Source: Charina bottae (taxonomy: Eukaryota; Chordata; Lepidosauria; Squamata; Charinaidae). Taken from it: 64,000 nucleotides of DNA. The translations under genes and the position numbers were made by a program. Positions 1 to 12,000 of the stretch are shown here, piece after piece (position 1 is the stretch's first letter; every line of letters starts with the position of its first letter). The stretch lies in the NCBI GenBank assembly GCA_023362775.1, contig JALMGJ010000019.1, positions 332,501-396,500 of the forward strand, given 5' to 3'. The notes beneath the pieces were generated by a model. The model made no database searches, was not told where the DNA came from, and saw nothing but the letters and a program-made list of their open reading frames with translations.

Positions 1-72
1 TGGCGAGTGTAGCCCCCCTGGATCACAGCCATGGTGAGTCCAATGAAGAAGAACATCTTCCCTTGGTCCAAA
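1..72 (-). CDS. MFSD10: MFSD10 coding exon 8, cut by the window edge
   Basis: It starts after a CCTTCAG acceptor and encodes LDQGKMFFFIGLTMAVIQGG YTR, matching human QGKMFFLIGLTMATIQGAYAR. The exon continues left of position 1; no donor is visible. Confidence 0.9.
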
Positions 73-3000
73 CTGAAGGCAGGAAAGAGGAGAGCTGAAG
101 CGCGCCCTCGGCAGCCGGCCGCAGCACCTGCAGAAAGCTGGGCGGGGCTGGGAAGGGCCTTCCCTCCCTGCGGGTGAAGCAGCATCAACACCCGGGTCTC
201 GATGGAGGAGCCCAACTCCTGCAGCCTTCGGGGTTCGTCATCCAGACACGCCGCCCCACTTATTCCTCGGAAGTACAAAGGTGAGTATCTGTTGCTCCTG
301 GAACGTGACAACTGGACTCCTGCTGCCAGCGAGCATCTTTTAAAATGCTTCCCTCAAGCCTGGGGGCGCCCCTATACGGGGAACTCTCCACGGGGGCTCC
401 GGGAAAACAACTCTCTTTCCCTTCTCTCTGAGACTATTTTATCACTGGTGGCAGGAGAAATCTAATACCGCATTTAACACCACACCGTTGAATAAACTGA
501 TTTTATAAAATTAAACCCAATTGATAGAATGGTTATCCCTTTAAGGTGATGAGTTTTGCAGGCCAGATCCTGCGAAATACCTGCTGAAGTGGAAGTGCTG
601 ATGAACAAGAAAACTCAGAGTGTATTCCAGACCAGAGAACAGGAAGAGGTATAGGAAATACACCAGGCCCAGGATCTTGAGACCTGTTGAAAGAATAAAA
701 TGGTCAAGGCTTACAGTATTTGTAAACAAGAGCATCAACAAAATCTCTCTTCTTTGCAAACCCTGGATGGGATTGGCTTCAGATCTGGAGTTGTGAGATC
801 AGGGCCAGGAATTCTGTCAATTAGGAGATCAGTCCTATCATTCTTTCCAAATTACTGTTTGCAAACCAGGCAGGGTAAACATAGAAATTGGTCAAGGTGG
901 CGAATGTCTCTTTCCGACACGGCTCGGTTCTGTGAGATTCCTGATGTTGCCTTGACCCCCGTCCTTGTACTGGGAAACGCAGGAAATCAGTCGACGTGTC
1001 TGCCTGGGGGCCGTCGTTGGTTTGCTCTTCTCTCTGGCTGCCTTGCTTCGCGACGCAGCATCTGGCGTCTCATCACTAGCCGAAAGCTTGGCTGTCTGGG
1101 AGGGATTCCACTTGCTAGCAGAACACCTGCCTCTGCTGGGTGGAAGCCACCAACCCCACGGTCCTCCCACTCCTTGCTGGCTCTGGTCTTCTTCCTCCGA
1201 GTCCAAGAAATCCAAGAAAATGGTGGACGCTACCAGTCAACCGATGAAGGCCTGGGATGGGGGAAGAGTTGCAGGCTGTAGGAAGGCCCGCCCCACTCTT
1301 TCCTATGGGGCATCTGGCCTTCCGGATACCCTTTGCTCCCTTCCCACAGGATCTCTCCCAGCGCTGTCACACAGGCCACGGTTTCCCTACTGCTGACAAG
1401 GCACAGGTCTCTCGGCAGTTTCTGTATATCGTACCCCTTTTCTACCTTCAGCAGCTGCTCAGTCAAAAATGTTCCCGTGACAGCGTGAGTGATGAAATGG
1501 GAGTCAGTTGTTCTGTTAGAAGGCAAAGGAAGGGTGCACTGCTACTCCCCTGAAAGCCAGAGAGCCAATGGGGAAAGAAGGGGGTACAAGGAGAGCGCCG
1601 GTGGAAGACGGAGAAGCAAGAGGAGATCACCAGTGCCCACCGAGACTCCGACTACTCGTTCTGACAGTCAAGCAATCATTTGGGAATCAGGCTCAGATGA
1701 GCTTTGTTGACGTCCCTCTTTGAAGAGACATGATCTGCCATATTCTATCCATACAATGTTATTGTTAAAGTTTTACTGGTTTGTGATCAGCCGGTTCTTT
1801 AAGAAAACTGGAGCCGTTCCGGTTGGGCTTCAGGCCATGGTACGACATTGGTCACGGTTGTTGACGACTTTTGGCAGAGCTGGGGTAGGGGGGGTGCATC
1901 CATCCTTGTGCTCCTTGACCTCCCAGCGGGCTTCGATACTCTTGACCATGGTATCCTTCTGGACTGGCTGCAGGGGCTGGGAATGGGAGGCGCTGCGCTG
2001 CAGTGGTCCACTCCCTTCCTCACCAGTCTGTTCCTGTCAGGTTGACGGGGGGAGACGTCACACCCATGGCCCCTCACTTGTGGGGTGCTGTAGAGGGCAT
2101 GGGGAATGACCCTGAAGGGCCAGAGGAAAGGCCGCTACCAAGGCAACAGACAGACATTCTGCTTGTAGGGGCTTGAGTCCGGGCCAGGAAAATAACTTGA
2201 GAAAACGCCTCAGATAAGCCCCTCCCCAATTCACAAGAAGATAAAGTGAGGGAGGGGGGAAGGAGCGCTGCTTTGCGAGCTGCCCTGGTTATCCAGGGGC
2301 AACTCAAGGTGCTGGTTATCACCTTTAACGCCCTCGTGGCTTAGGGCCTGGCTATCTGGGACGGCAAGCAAATGGCTTGCTGGGCAGGAAGCAGCAGAGC
2401 CCACCCCTGTGGTGGATGATTTCTCTCGGGTGGGATGGCCCAAACAAGGGGGGGGGGGGAGTAACTGGAGAAGGGCTCTTCTCCTGACGGTGCTCAAGGT
2501 TCTTTCCTTCCGTGCCGCCAGCCTGGCCAGTGGGGAAAAGGGTCAGTGATACACTGAAGCCACGCTCTTACAAATACATTCAACCCTTATTATCCGGGGG
2601 TTACGTTCTTAAAAAAACCACACGGAAACTGTGGTTATTGAAGCATTGATCCTAGTGAGATCTCGTGATCCATTATCAGAACGACGTGGAGACTTGTCAA
2701 CACAACAAACACCACGAGAACAAGAACACGATTTCCCTTAGTGCAGCTTGCATCGACGTTGCGCGGTAAGGCGCTCGCTTTTTCCTTCCTGCGCATGGCC
2801 GCGTATAGCTGCATTGAGACGGCGTTTGACAAAACACGGGTTACACTTTTATAGAAGCGTAGGAGCGATTCTGCGGACACAGAATGCGCGGAGAGGATTG
2901 AATGTACAAACAGGGTCTCTGGTAGGATAAGAGGGGAACAACAGGGAATCTTCCAATCAGGGTTAACCACCGTTCTGCGTATTATTTGCCAAGCATCGAA

Positions 3001-6000
3001 CGAGGTTTAGCCATCTCTAACACGTACCAGAGGCTTTAGAAGCGTGTGTGGCCACCAGAAGCCGTGTAACAGTTGTTGTAGGTTGGGGACAGATGAGGAA
3101 AAACATTAAAATACCCGACTGGGGAATCATTCTGTTTCATTTAATTTTAATTAAAAGTAAATTAAATCAAATAGCTCCCAACACAACATTCAAAGATGAA
3201 ATGCAGTTCACACACCCCTGACTTGGCAAGTCACGCACCAACAAGTATCAGAGGCTCAGAAAAGACCACGGGAGAATGCCACTGTTAAAGTGGGAGGGGG
3301 CGAGGGGGCAGATTCCTTTATATTGTGCTTGGTGGTGAAAGTGTCCTGCTGATTTATCTAAATGGTTGACTGAATCCCCTAACCTCATCTCACATCTCCA
3401 TTCGCACAAATGCCTGGCTCCCATTGGTCCGGGACCCCAGCCCTGATCGGGGGAAAGACAACAGAGAGGTTTGCAGGATCGTTCCAAAGGAGAACCCAAC
3501 TGAATTCTAAAGGAGTCAAATAAAAGGAAACACTAGAATAGAAAATGCAGAAGACTTGCTGTCTCTGGAGGGGCCTCCCATCTTCTGGCGTATCGCAGAG
3601 AACTGGAACAAGGCCCAGGGACTGATCAGGTCGAATGCCGACTTGAAGCCAGATATCACAGAGGGCACCTAGCCGAGGCAGAAGGAAGAGGAGCTGTTGA
3701 GGCTGAAGGGAGTAATCCATTCTACACTATCCCCAAATATAAGCTGACAATAGAACAGAAACTAATCTCTTTATCTTCCTTAGGAAATACGTTCTTTCAA
3801 TCAGTTGAGGAATATTTTGAGGTTGCTATGCATTTCTTCCCTTAAATTTATTTTATCATCTATAAGCTTTCATACTTTGGGGGGATCTCACCCACAATGT
3901 AGGAAAAAAAAATCCATTTGGGATGTATGCTATTTATTTGATTGGGGAAAGGTAATATTTCGTCTGGTTCTCAAGATGTACAGACTATTATTCTGGATCA
4001 CGATCCTCCTACAGAGAGTACTGGCTTCAGTGGGTGAAGAGTTGCTGCTTCCGGTGAATCTTCCTGGAGATGGGCGGGAGGGGAGGGGCCCCAGGCGGGG
4101 CGGGAGGGGCCCCAGGCCCACGCTCAACTCCCTCCCAGTGTCTGGGCTGGCAGGGAGCCCCCCTTTCTCACAAGGGGCTCTGTGGAACTGGCACCCCAGC
4201 AGGATTACAGCTCCCTGGAGCATCAAGCGTGCAGAGCTGTTACATCGCCTCTGCAACAGCCACAGCTTCCAGGCAAAGTTGGTTACTGGGGTGGGGAGAA
4301 CATGCCCCCCAGGATGAAGCCGGCCCACATGGCACCCCTCACACCTTCGGCCTTCAGAAGTTCTGCCCCACCGCAGAGCCCCAGGAGAGAGAGGGAAGGA
4401 AGGGGCTCCTTGTCTTGAAAGAGCCACTTTCTCTTGAGAGGTTTGGAGCAAGTGGCGAGGCCCTGCTCTCCACCCACTCTCTCCCTGGAGCAAGAGGACG
4501 TGTCCTTGGCCTGGATCCAATGCTGGGAACGCTGGAGAAATTCCTAGCTGCAAAGCCCTCTCCCTGGCGTGCCATGCGCAGAGGGATTCTGGCCAATTTT
4601 GAAAATATGGAGGAGATAAGACCATGTTTCCTTTCCTATTTTGACCTAGGGATCCTTCAGGAAAGACGCCACCTGTTTCGTTTTCTGATCAGTTTCAGAA
4701 CATATTACCCGTTTTTCCTCTGGGAGCGTCTCTGGTAACCAGATGAAGATGAACGCAAAGTCAGCAACAGCAAAGATGACGGCGAAGACGGCAGACCTCG
4801 CGTAGAAGACGTCGTCCTTCTCCGTCTCCAGGGAGAGGTAGGCCCCCAGCATTGGCCCCAGGGTGAAGCCCAGTGAGAAAGCCAGGCCGATCATGGCCTG
4901 TGGGGGACAGGATTCAGCAAGCACCCCACACAGCCGCCTTCAGTGGGATCTCCCAGGGCTGCCCCACCGTGTCCTTCAGGGCCCCCGGGAACCTCGGCTG
5001 ATCCCAAAAGCAGTGCCGTTTTTAAAACGTGGCCGCCTTCTGCCTTCTTGGCGTCTTGTATAAACCCCCGAGTCCTTCGTTGTAGGTGGTGAATGACAGC
5101 AGCAGGGGAGAAGATACGGGGCGTTTCGGCTGTTTGTTCCAAGTACAAACATTTAAGAACATTTCTAGCCAACTCAACTGAAGTTTTATTTCAGATATGA
5201 TGCCAAGATGACCATTATTTCAAAGACAAAAATAATGTACTATTTAATTATACCTGAGATTTGACTTGATGGCACGGGGTTTGTAAGAACTCTTTTTCAC
5301 ACCTAAAAAGGGCACTGCTTTCAGGGAAAAAGATACTGTAGAACAAATGCAACACGGTGAGCCAAATACAGCTTTGCTAAAATAAATAGCTTAATATAAA
5401 CGTTGGGGGAATACATTTATTATGGGGAACAAATCCAATTAAACTTTGATGGAATTTAGCAAGTATGTTCAATGCTCCTCCGTCAATTACATTTGTGACC
5501 TTAAAGAAGGCGGAAAGGTTTTCACGGATGAATGTTTTCACCCTTTCTGGCCCGTTGCTTTGACTAGGCCAGGATCGGATGGCCTTTCCCCAGTCAGCTG
5601 AGACGCTCCGGTTGTTTAACAACATGGCAGGCCGCTCACAGGGGAAGCGTCTTGTACCAATTCCACGCCCAGCGCCTGGTCCCTGGAGCCCGAGGGGCCC
5701 TGGTTTCCAGCTGCTGCTGAATGCACAGTCAGCTGGTAACAAAGCAGCCTCATTCACAGCTGGGGGGCTGCTGTTATCCGGGAGACCCTGATGCCTCCCG
5801 GGGTCGTTGCTCCACAGGTGACCAGACATCAGACGCTGTTTGCGAAGTTGGGCTGAATGTTTGGCTCAACCGTGGCAAGACTGAGTGGTTGTGAGTCAGG
5901 GGCCCTTCTGGATCTGGAAATTTTCCATCTTTGACTCTGAATGGGGTAGCACTCCCCCCAACCGAGTCAGTGCACCTATATCTCTTGGGCACCATTTCCT

Positions 6001-9000
6001 CATATTCCTGGGCCAGGAGGCCCTGCTCATGGCCACCCATGCCCTGGCCACGTCCCATTCGAACTGGCAACGTGCTCCACGTGGGCTGCCCGTGAAGAGC
6101 AGTCGGAAAGTGCAGCTGGTCCAGAATGCAGAGGCACTGGCAGTTTTGAGCATGCCACTGTGTGCCCATATAACACCACTGCTCTGTGAACGCCGATGAT
6201 ACCCAGCTTTATAGCTCTACCCCAGGCTGCCATGAGTGATGCCATGGATCATGAAACAAACAAACAAACTACACTTCCTTTTAACTCTGGTTTCTGGTTT
6301 TCTATGTTGGTTTTTAATGTATTGTTAGTTGCCAGAGTGGTAAGAATGAGATGGGTGGCTATATAAATTGTTGACACAATAATTCTTCTTCTTCATCATC
6401 ATCATCCTCCTCCTCATCATCATCATTCACTAAGCTAGGAACTTTATCAAAGGAGAAGGTTAATCCAGCACACTTTGTTTCTGAAATACAAGAATGACTC
6501 ACCATGCCTTTACTTCGAGCTTTTGGACACTGCAAATCAGCAATGATGGCAGTGGAAAGGCTGACGTTCCCTTTGCTTATTCCACCAATGATTCTGGAGC
6601 AAAGGAAGAGCCCAAAGCTCCTGGAAACGGCCCACAGAGAATAGGATGCTATCAGGCCAAGCTGCAGAGAGGAGAGAGATTTTGGCATTCTCATACGCAC
6701 GGTTGTCAAGCGAGAGTGTTTCCGGGATGTGTTTAGAACGTGCCGCATCTTGGTTTGTTCCATTCAGAGAAAACTGACCATGCAAGGGAGGCGGCCTAGA
6801 AGCTGGTGGGAGGAAGGTGGCAGCCGTGGCCAGGAGGGCCTTTGCACAGCTTCGTGTTGTGTGCCAGTTGCACCCATGCCCTGGTCACCTCCCAGATGTA
6901 ACACGCTCTACATGGGCCTGCCCTTGAAGAGTACCCAGAGGCTTCAGCTGGTGCAAAATGCAGTGGTGCGTGCAGCCAGGGGCGCCTCGAGAACGGCACA
7001 CGTCACCGCTCTGTTCCGCGCGCTGCACTGGCTGCCAGTCTGCTTCTGGGTCCAGCTCAAGGTGCTGGTTATGACCTTCAAAGCCCTCCATGGCGTGGGG
7101 CCAGGCTATCTGAGGGACCGCCTCTCCCCCGTTACATCTTCCCATCCCTTCAGGTCCAGCAGGAGAGGCGTGTTGCGGGTCCCGTTGGCCTGAGGAGGCG
7201 GCCTTTTCTGCCATGGCCCCCGCCCTGGGGAACGTCATTTCCCCGGGGTGAGGCTGCCCCGACCCCGCTGGCCTTCCGGAAGGCCCTCAAAAACAGTTCT
7301 GCCAACTAGCTTGGGGACCCCATGACAGAGTGGACCCTGCTAGATGGCTGTAGGACAGTTACCGGAGAGCCATCTTTGTATGTTTTGCCACCATTCTGTC
7401 TTTTATTTTGTCTTTTACCTTGTTTTTATCTTTTTAATTTACATTGTGGTTTTTAATGCTTTTTATGTATCTTATTTTATGATGTATGCCGCCCAGAGAC
7501 ACTACGTGAGATGGGCAGTTATACAAATGTGATAAATAAAATAAAATAAAATAAACTGAAGTTTTAACTGTCCAACCTAGAACAGAATCTGAATCGTTTG
7601 AATGATCCTACTGAACTGAAACTATGCCTGATCTGGAAAAAAAAAGGAAGAAAAAGAATAAAAAGACAGCCGGAAGCCATCTTGGAAGTTATCCAGTCCA
7701 TGAGCAGGAAACATCTGGCTCTACCTCCTGATACTGAAGCAACACTTCAGAGTGCCCACTAGATGGGGGTACTGAGAATTATAGGGAACAAACCTTAAGC
7801 CATAATTATTTTATTTATTTATTTATTTACTATCTCGCGTTTATTATTTTTTATAAATAACTCAAGGCGGCAAACATACCTAATACTCCTTCCTCCTCCT
7901 ATTTACCCCACAACCACCACCCTGTGAGGTGAGTTGGGCTGAGGGACAGGGACTGGCTCAATGTCACCCAGCCAGCTTTCATGCCTAAGGCGGGACTAGA
8001 GCTCTCAGTCTCCTGGTTTGTCATTGGCTCCTTCCTAGGGCTGAGAGAGAGGGACTGGCCCAAGGTCACCCAGCCGGCTTTCATGCCTAAGGCGGGACTA
8101 GAACTCTCAGTCTCCTGGTTTGTCATTGGCTCCTTCCTAGGGCTGAGAGAGAGGGACTGGCCCAAGGTCACCCAGCCGGCTTTCATGCCTCAGGCGGGGC
8201 TAGAACTCTCGGTCTCCTGGTTTGCCATTGGCTCCTTCCTGGGGCTGAGGGAGAGGGACTGGCCCAAGGTCACCCAGCCGGCTTTCATGCCTAAGGCGGG
8301 ACTAGAACTCACAGACTCCTGGTTTGCCATTGGCTCCTTCCTGGGGCTGAGAGAGAGTGACTGGCCCAAGGTCACCCAGCCGGCTTTCATGCCTAAGGCG
8401 GGACTAGAGCTCTCAGTCTCCTGGTTTGTCATTGGCTCCTTCCTAGGGCTGAGAGAGAGGGACTGGCCCAAGGTCACCCAGCCGGCTTTCATGCCTAAGG
8501 CGGGACTAGAACTCTCAGTCTCCTGGTTTGTCATTGGCTCCTTCCTAGGGCTGAGAGAGAGGGACTGGCCCAAGGTCACCCAGCCGGCTTTCATGCCTCA
8601 GGCGGGGCTAGAACTCTCGGTCTCCTGGTTTGCCATTGGCTCCTTCCTGGGGCTGAGGGAGAGGGACTGGCCCAAGGTCACCCAGCCGGCTTTCATGCCT
8701 CAGGCGGGGCTAGAACTCTCAGTCTCCCTGTTTGCCATTGGCTCCTTCCTGGGGCTGAGAGAGAGGGACTGGCCCAAGGTCACCCAGCCGGCTTCCGTGC
8801 CTAAGGCGGGACTAGAACTCTCAGTCTCCTGGTTTCTAGCCTGCTGCCTTCACCACTAGACCAAACTGGCTCTTAATTAATTATCAAATAAAGCATGTTA
8901 CTAGATACAAATATCTCTACTCCTTCTTTGTATGCTTTAATACTTTTAATTATTCAGTGTCCAATACATTTTATTTTAAACTGCACAAAAACACATTTTA

Positions 9001-12000
9001 ACCAATAATTAGAAAGCTTGGAATCTAAACCTTAGTTCTAAAACTACTGATATATGTAGAACTTAAGATTTTTGAGTGTGTCTAGCTGTAGCAACTTTCC
9101 CTGTTAATACATTTAAATTTAACTTCACTTTTGTGACATATGAAGAACATTAAAATAAGCAATCTAGGATTCAGATGGATAAATATGATTAAGATGAATT
9201 TAAATCCAGGGCAGGTTTTATTTTTTATCACACCATATTCTTTCACTGATCACCAGCTCCAGGAAGCGTCTTATTTGCCGTTATTGCAGCAAAAAGTGGT
9301 GCAACCGGGCGCTCGGTCAAAAAGGGTGGTGACTTTCATGTAGACACACTGCACGTTGGGTGACTTTAAGAAATGTATGAAACCAGCACCAAACTTTGGC
9401 ATTCTTGCTCCCTCATAGATCAGAACCTCTGGCAACATTCAGTTGCAAAGACATGCAAATATTTAAAATATCCCTAAGAGAGCAACAAATATTTAAAATA
9501 TCCCTAAGACAGCAAATACTTTCTCATGGAACTGCATGACTTCCTTCTTGTCCACAATAAAGCCACTTCTCTAGGTGTGTCAAGCCTGTTAGCTCGTTCC
9601 TGAAGGCAGCTTTATTGCTATCAATAAACGGTGGGAAGTCTGATAGAGGTTAGAGGGACTGACTGTTCCTTGTCAGAGACGCATGTCACTTGTGAATAGT
9701 AAACGGTGGTTGAGAGCAGTGCAATGTGACGGCAAAAATGATAAAGCAGGAGACGGTGAGTTCTAGTCCCAGTCCCGCCTTAGGCAGGAAAGCCGGCTGG
9801 GTGACCTTGGGCCGGTCACTTTCTCTCAGCCCAGCCCACCTCACAGGGTTGTTGTTGTTATGGGGAAAATAGGAGGGGGGAGTATTATGTATGTTTGCCA
9901 CCTTGAGTTATTTATAAAAATAATAAAGGTGGGAAAGGAAGGAAGGAAGGAAGGAAGGAAGGAAGGAAGGAAGGAAGGAAGGAAGGAAGGAAGGAAGGAA
10001 GTTTTAGGCTGCATCAGCAGAAATACCCAAGTCAGGGGAACTAAGGGGTTCCACTCTATTCTGCATCAGGCAGGCGCCACTTCAAGGACCACGCCCAGTC
10101 CCGGCTCCACACAGGACGGGGGGCTCAGACAGGCCGCCAAGGAGGGCCATGAGGAGGATCACAGGACTGAGAAAGGAGGTGAGGAGGGATAATGTTGCGC
10201 TTGAAGCAAGTTACCCCAAAGAAAACTAGGCTGTTCTTCATTATCCCAGAGTGCGGGACACAGGGGGAACTGAAGTTATTGGACGGCAGATTCCGGCTGA
10301 ACAAGACCGGAAAGAAAACCGATCCCTCCTTCGCAGTAGTGGATTCCGATGTATGCTACGGACCACCCTGAATAGGTCCCTTTTTGGCAGAAGTGTAAGG
10401 AAGAGGCCTTTTCTGCACTTTGGTCAATTGGGAGAGGAGTGAATTAGTTGCAATACAGGTAGTCCTTGCTTAACAACTGCCGTTTACCAACCGTTCGAAA
10501 TTATGGCGGCACTAAAAAAGTAACTTTACAACCAGTCTTTGCCCTTATGACTGTTGCAGAGTCCCCGCCGTCACGCAATTATGATTCAGGTGCTTTGCGT
10601 TTACAACCGTCACAGCGTCCCCGCGGTGACGTGATTGCCGTTTGCGCGCTTCACAGCCGGCTTCCGACAAGCAGAGTCAATGGAGAAGCCGGCCGTAAAA
10701 TCGCAAGTTGCAGTCATGTGATGTCTCCCTTAACGACCGCGGGTGATTCACTCGATTGTGGTGGAAGTGAGGTTCTAAGTCTGTTGTGGTCATGCGGTGT
10801 CCTGCTTAACAATGCGTTGTTGCCAGTCCCCATCATGGTCACTAAGGGAAGACTACCTGTATCAGTTTTCGGGCATTTTCTTTTCTTTCTTTCTTGCTAA
10901 GGCTATACTGCTGCATTGCCATCTTCCTACACATCCCGTCCACTATCCAGCCTTCAAAAACGTCGGGCGCGCGAGGCTGCCGGACCGCGCCTGCCCCCGC
11001 CTGCCCCCGCCCTCGCTGCAGCCCAACGTACCGCAGTGGCCAGCAGGGCCGGTCTTCTCCCGAAGGAGTCCGAGGCAGCCCCCGTGAGCGGCGAGGCCAG
11101 AAATTGAAGCAGAGAAAACAGGGAGCCGATGAGACCTGAAAAAGGGGGATCGCAGAATGTGGGGAGGCTCTGGGGGATCAGAGGGTCTACTGCCCAGTGG
11201 CCACAACTGAGGTTACACTCCTGTCTTTTCACCAATAAAATGTTTAAAGCATTGCTTCTAAAAAGGGTCAGCTGTGCATGCGAGGAAGAATGTCTCTCAA
11301 CAGGTCAACTCGCTCCAGAGCTAAGACTTTCCTTGCCTTTCCCAGCACGTTTACGGGGTCGAACTCCGAGGGAGGAAGAGGCTGCTCTGAGAGGCCAGCC
11401 TGTTTCAAGCTTTCCGCCACGCCCAAACATTTTCTCCATTATTTGTCCAAGGAATTCTCTGCGATGGGGCATTAGGCGCGCCACGTTCCCCTCTCGGAAG
11501 AGCAAAGGCCGTGTCTGGCCCTCCGCTCGCCTTTGCCCTCCCTGACGTTCTGGGCTCTGCCTGGGGGGCTCCTCCGCCTCCCTATTTCTGGCCTCAGCTC
11601 TTCCCGGTTGAGGCAGAAATCTGGGGGAAGAGGTGGGCGGCACGGGCTCCCCCATCGGGTGCCGCTTGCAGCTGGAGCCTCTGCAGCTCCTTCGACAACA
11701 GGGAGGGGAGGGGAGGGGGAGGACCAGCAACCAGGCCAGGGATCCCTCCCCAAGACCTAAAGCGCGCAGACAGACGGTTTCTCCAGACCAGGAATAAATC
11801 TAGGCCCCACCTTGCGTTGAAGGGCCTTTCCTACCTCCAAATAAAACGCTGTTGTACTTCCTTTCGGGCGGGATGCCAAGACTTCTGCTGAACCAGTCCA
11901 CGCCGGCTTGCGCTGTCCGGTAGAGCCCATCCTGGGGAAGGAGGAAAGGAATTGGCCCAGGGGGAATGACGGGAGCCACCTCCTGCCCCCACCTCTTGCC

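Noticed and set aside
2573..3010. Possible DNA transposon starting cccttattatccgggggtta
   Set aside because: No matching inverted end or target duplication found; left as unassigned intron.
7981..8859. 292-codon plus-strand ORF with perfect 34-residue repeats, and matching minus ORFs
   Set aside because: It lies exactly on the 102-bp SINE-derived tandem array; the period being a multiple of 3 keeps every frame open.
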